The notes under the pieces are model-generated. The model was given only the letters and a program-made list of their open reading frames with translations. It searched no databases and was not told the DNA's origin. From positions 1 through 22,110 of the forward strand of contig RGUK01000014.1 in assembly GCA_010027825.1 (NCBI GenBank): 22,110 bases of DNA, given 5' to 3'. This DNA is from a bacterium (GTDB lineage: Bacteria > Dependentiae > Babeliae > Babeliales > RVW-14). This document shows positions 21,266-22,110 of the stretch, piece after piece. Every line of letters starts with the position of its first letter. Within the stretch, counting starts at the first letter, position 1. The position numbers and the translations under genes were made by a program.

Positions 21266-21561
21266 CCTAGCATTGCTAAAAGTTCCCTGGCCTTTTCTGG
21301 TGGCGCATCCTGCGGGACTAGCGCGAACCGTGATCCTTTCCGCACAAGCAGTGCAGGCTTAATCTCCCGAGCCTTCGCTTGCAACGTCAACAGCGCGTCC
21401 GCCATCGCGCGCAAATAGGCGATTGGGTGGTCAGGATTTGCCGCAACCCATTCGTCGCTTTCGTAGCGCTTTCGGAATTCGGCAAAGTCGATGGTCTCCT
21501 CGCTGAAATTCGGCCGGAATGTAACCTCTGAGGCCGCGTCGATAGCGAACGTAAACCGGCG
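21262..21561 (-). pseudogene. Tail-region gene lacking its start (99 codons readable)
   Basis: The minus-strand frame ending at TGA 21262 encodes a clearly protein-like sequence: RRFTFAIDAASEVTFRPNFS, then IDFAEFRKRYESDEWVAANP, ending in EKARELLAMLG. It overlaps the gpG start as ATGA, like a genuine operon member. Going upstream the frame is open only to a TGA near 21628 and holds no ATG, GTG or TTG. The 5' end therefore seems lost, through deletion or an assembly error. Function unknown; by position it could belong to the tail tube/chaperone region. Confidence 0.7.
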
Positions 21562-21773
21562 TTCTCGGCATCGACGCCAAGCGCAATAGCTTCCGGAAGA
21601 TCGCCGCGGCCTTTGATCGAGAAATCTTCAGTCGGGTCGTATGCTTCACCGTCAGCGAAAGCACCGTCTTTGTCGCGGATCACCTTAGTTTCGACCTTGC
21701 GAGTACGCTCGAACGACTCCGCCAGCGTCAAGTCGATGGATTGAATGCCAATAGCTGTAAGGGTAACGGGCAT
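21387..21773 (-). pseudogene. Tail-tube-like protein with broken C terminus
   Basis: The ATG at 21773 begins a coherent protein: residues 1-70 (MPVTLTAIGIQSIDLTLAES, then KVETKVIRDKDGAFADGEAY and FSIKGRGDLPEAIALG) are strand-rich and normal in codon use. After about residue 72 (near 21555) the frame becomes Arg/Ser-rich shadow sequence to a stop at 21387, while good coding potential continues in another frame. So only the N-terminal ~70 residues are credible. Assignment as tail tube is inferred from being two genes upstream of gpG; no fold signature was confirmed. Confidence 0.5.
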
Positions 21774-21777
21774 GGTG

Positions 21778-21835
21778 TTAAGCGAGTTCGGTGTAAGCAG
21801 TCCCGGTGATGTTGGAGGCGAGCCGCAAAGGCTTG
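21778..21835 (-). pseudogene. 3' remnant of the next tail gene upstream
   Basis: Just before the tail-tube-like start, the minus strand reads ...GKPLRLASNITGTAYTELA and stops at TAA 21778-21780, four bases before the next ATG. That spacing fits the operon. Further upstream, codon choice degrades (AGA/AGG, Cys-rich), and a TAG closes the frame near 21898. It is therefore probably only the tail end of a phage gene cut at the junction with the plus-strand epimerase gene. The upper boundary is approximate. Confidence 0.4.
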
Positions 21836-22110
21836 CCTTGGATGCTCCTCTCCACAGGGCAGAGCCCGAAGAATCTGCGAATGCAGTTCGATGACTACGG
21901 GTTGGAAGAGCAGGGTGCGTATGTGTCTCTGTTGGATACCCAACGCGACCTAGATTCTCCGATTCAGGCGCTGATTTGGTTCTTTAGGTTGCTGTTTCTT
22001 CCGGCTGCTCGAGTTCGCGCTCTGATCGCTCGAGCGGGTGGCAATCTCGAACGCGGTTGCTGGATCGTGCATGGGGATACGCTCTCTACCCTGGGCGGCG
22101 CATGGTTGGG
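21797..22110 (+). pseudogene. UDP-N-acetylglucosamine 2-epimerase fragment, 5'-truncated, runs off the window
   Basis: The plus frame opens after TAA 21794-21796 and stays open to the edge (about 104 codons). It reads VPVMLEASRKGLPWMLLSTG, then Q-S-P-K-N-L-R-M, later a charged helix (AARVRALIARAG) and CWIVHGDTLSTLGGAWLG. These align with WecB-type epimerases: the segment after GTRPEAIK (APLV...), the TGQH box and the VHGDT-[ST]T box. The first ~20 residues with GTRPE are missing; phage sequence stands there instead. The family makes UDP-ManNAc for envelope polysaccharide. It is a host-type gene, opposite in strand to the phage tail operon. Confidence 0.7.

Noticed and set aside
21728..21943. 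Minus-strand 71-codon open frame over the right-end junction
   Set aside because: It overlaps the start of the tail-tube-like gene and is rich in His, Arg and Cys with no pattern; it is a shadow of the plus-strand epimerase and tail frames.

Overview
The window is almost entirely the genome of a temperate, tailed (siphovirus-like) bacteriophage. Its last ~300 bases switch to what looks like bacterial chromosome. GC content looks like the mid-50s percent by eye. The host cannot be fixed from sequence alone. Several proteins resemble ones I associate with prophages of Verrucomicrobiota/Opitutae, but that is an untested recollection. The attachment site carries the 3' part of a tRNA-Leu(CAG), so the host has a tRNA gene with that sequence.

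Layout. (1) 61-10529, minus strand: one tightly packed early/replication operon of 23 genes, most of them overlapping by 1-20 bases. In transcription order it holds a small coiled-coil protein, a pentapeptide-repeat protein, two small unknowns, a zinc amidase (endolysin), an excisionase-like HTH protein, a RecE-type PD-(D/E)XK exonuclease, a putative ssDNA-binding/annealing partner and an ABA-sandwich-like protein. Then come a small membrane protein, a Cys-rich protein, a RusA Holliday-junction resolvase, three small unknowns, an HNH endonuclease, a DUF1376-like replication initiator, a DnaC-like helicase loader and an HTH protein. Last are an unknown 232-aa protein, a membrane protein, two small proteins, a metallophosphoesterase and a winged-helix protein. 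(2) 10519-11915: a divergent control region with two inverted repeats, a Cro/CI-type HTH regulator without a peptidase domain, and three small plus-strand genes placed end to end. (3) 11944-13308: attP, made of the tRNA-Leu fragment with flanking short repeats, and a tyrosine integrase. (4) 13295-21773, minus strand: the tail module, in transcription order tail-tube-like protein, a broken gene, tail assembly chaperone gpG/gpGT with a -1 frameshift site, a tail-completion-like protein, tape measure protein, three tail-tip proteins, a 49-aa protein and an 817-aa fibre. (5) ~21800-22110, plus strand: the 5'-truncated start of a UDP-N-acetylglucosamine 2-epimerase gene.

How it works together. The divergent regulator probably switches the minus-strand early operon. 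The helicase loader plus initiator start replication. The exonuclease, its partner and RusA handle recombination. The integrase acts on the adjacent attP. The tail genes follow the usual order around chaperone and tape measure. Terminase, portal, capsid and an obvious holin are not in the window.

Most notable points: a canonical A AAA AAC slippery site fusing gpG to a start-less T extension; an attP lying in the middle of phage genes, so the sequence is not a simple integrated prophage bounded by that site; and two breaks close together at the right end (21.55 kb and ~21.8 kb) that suggest a deletion, a decayed prophage or a chimeric assembly.
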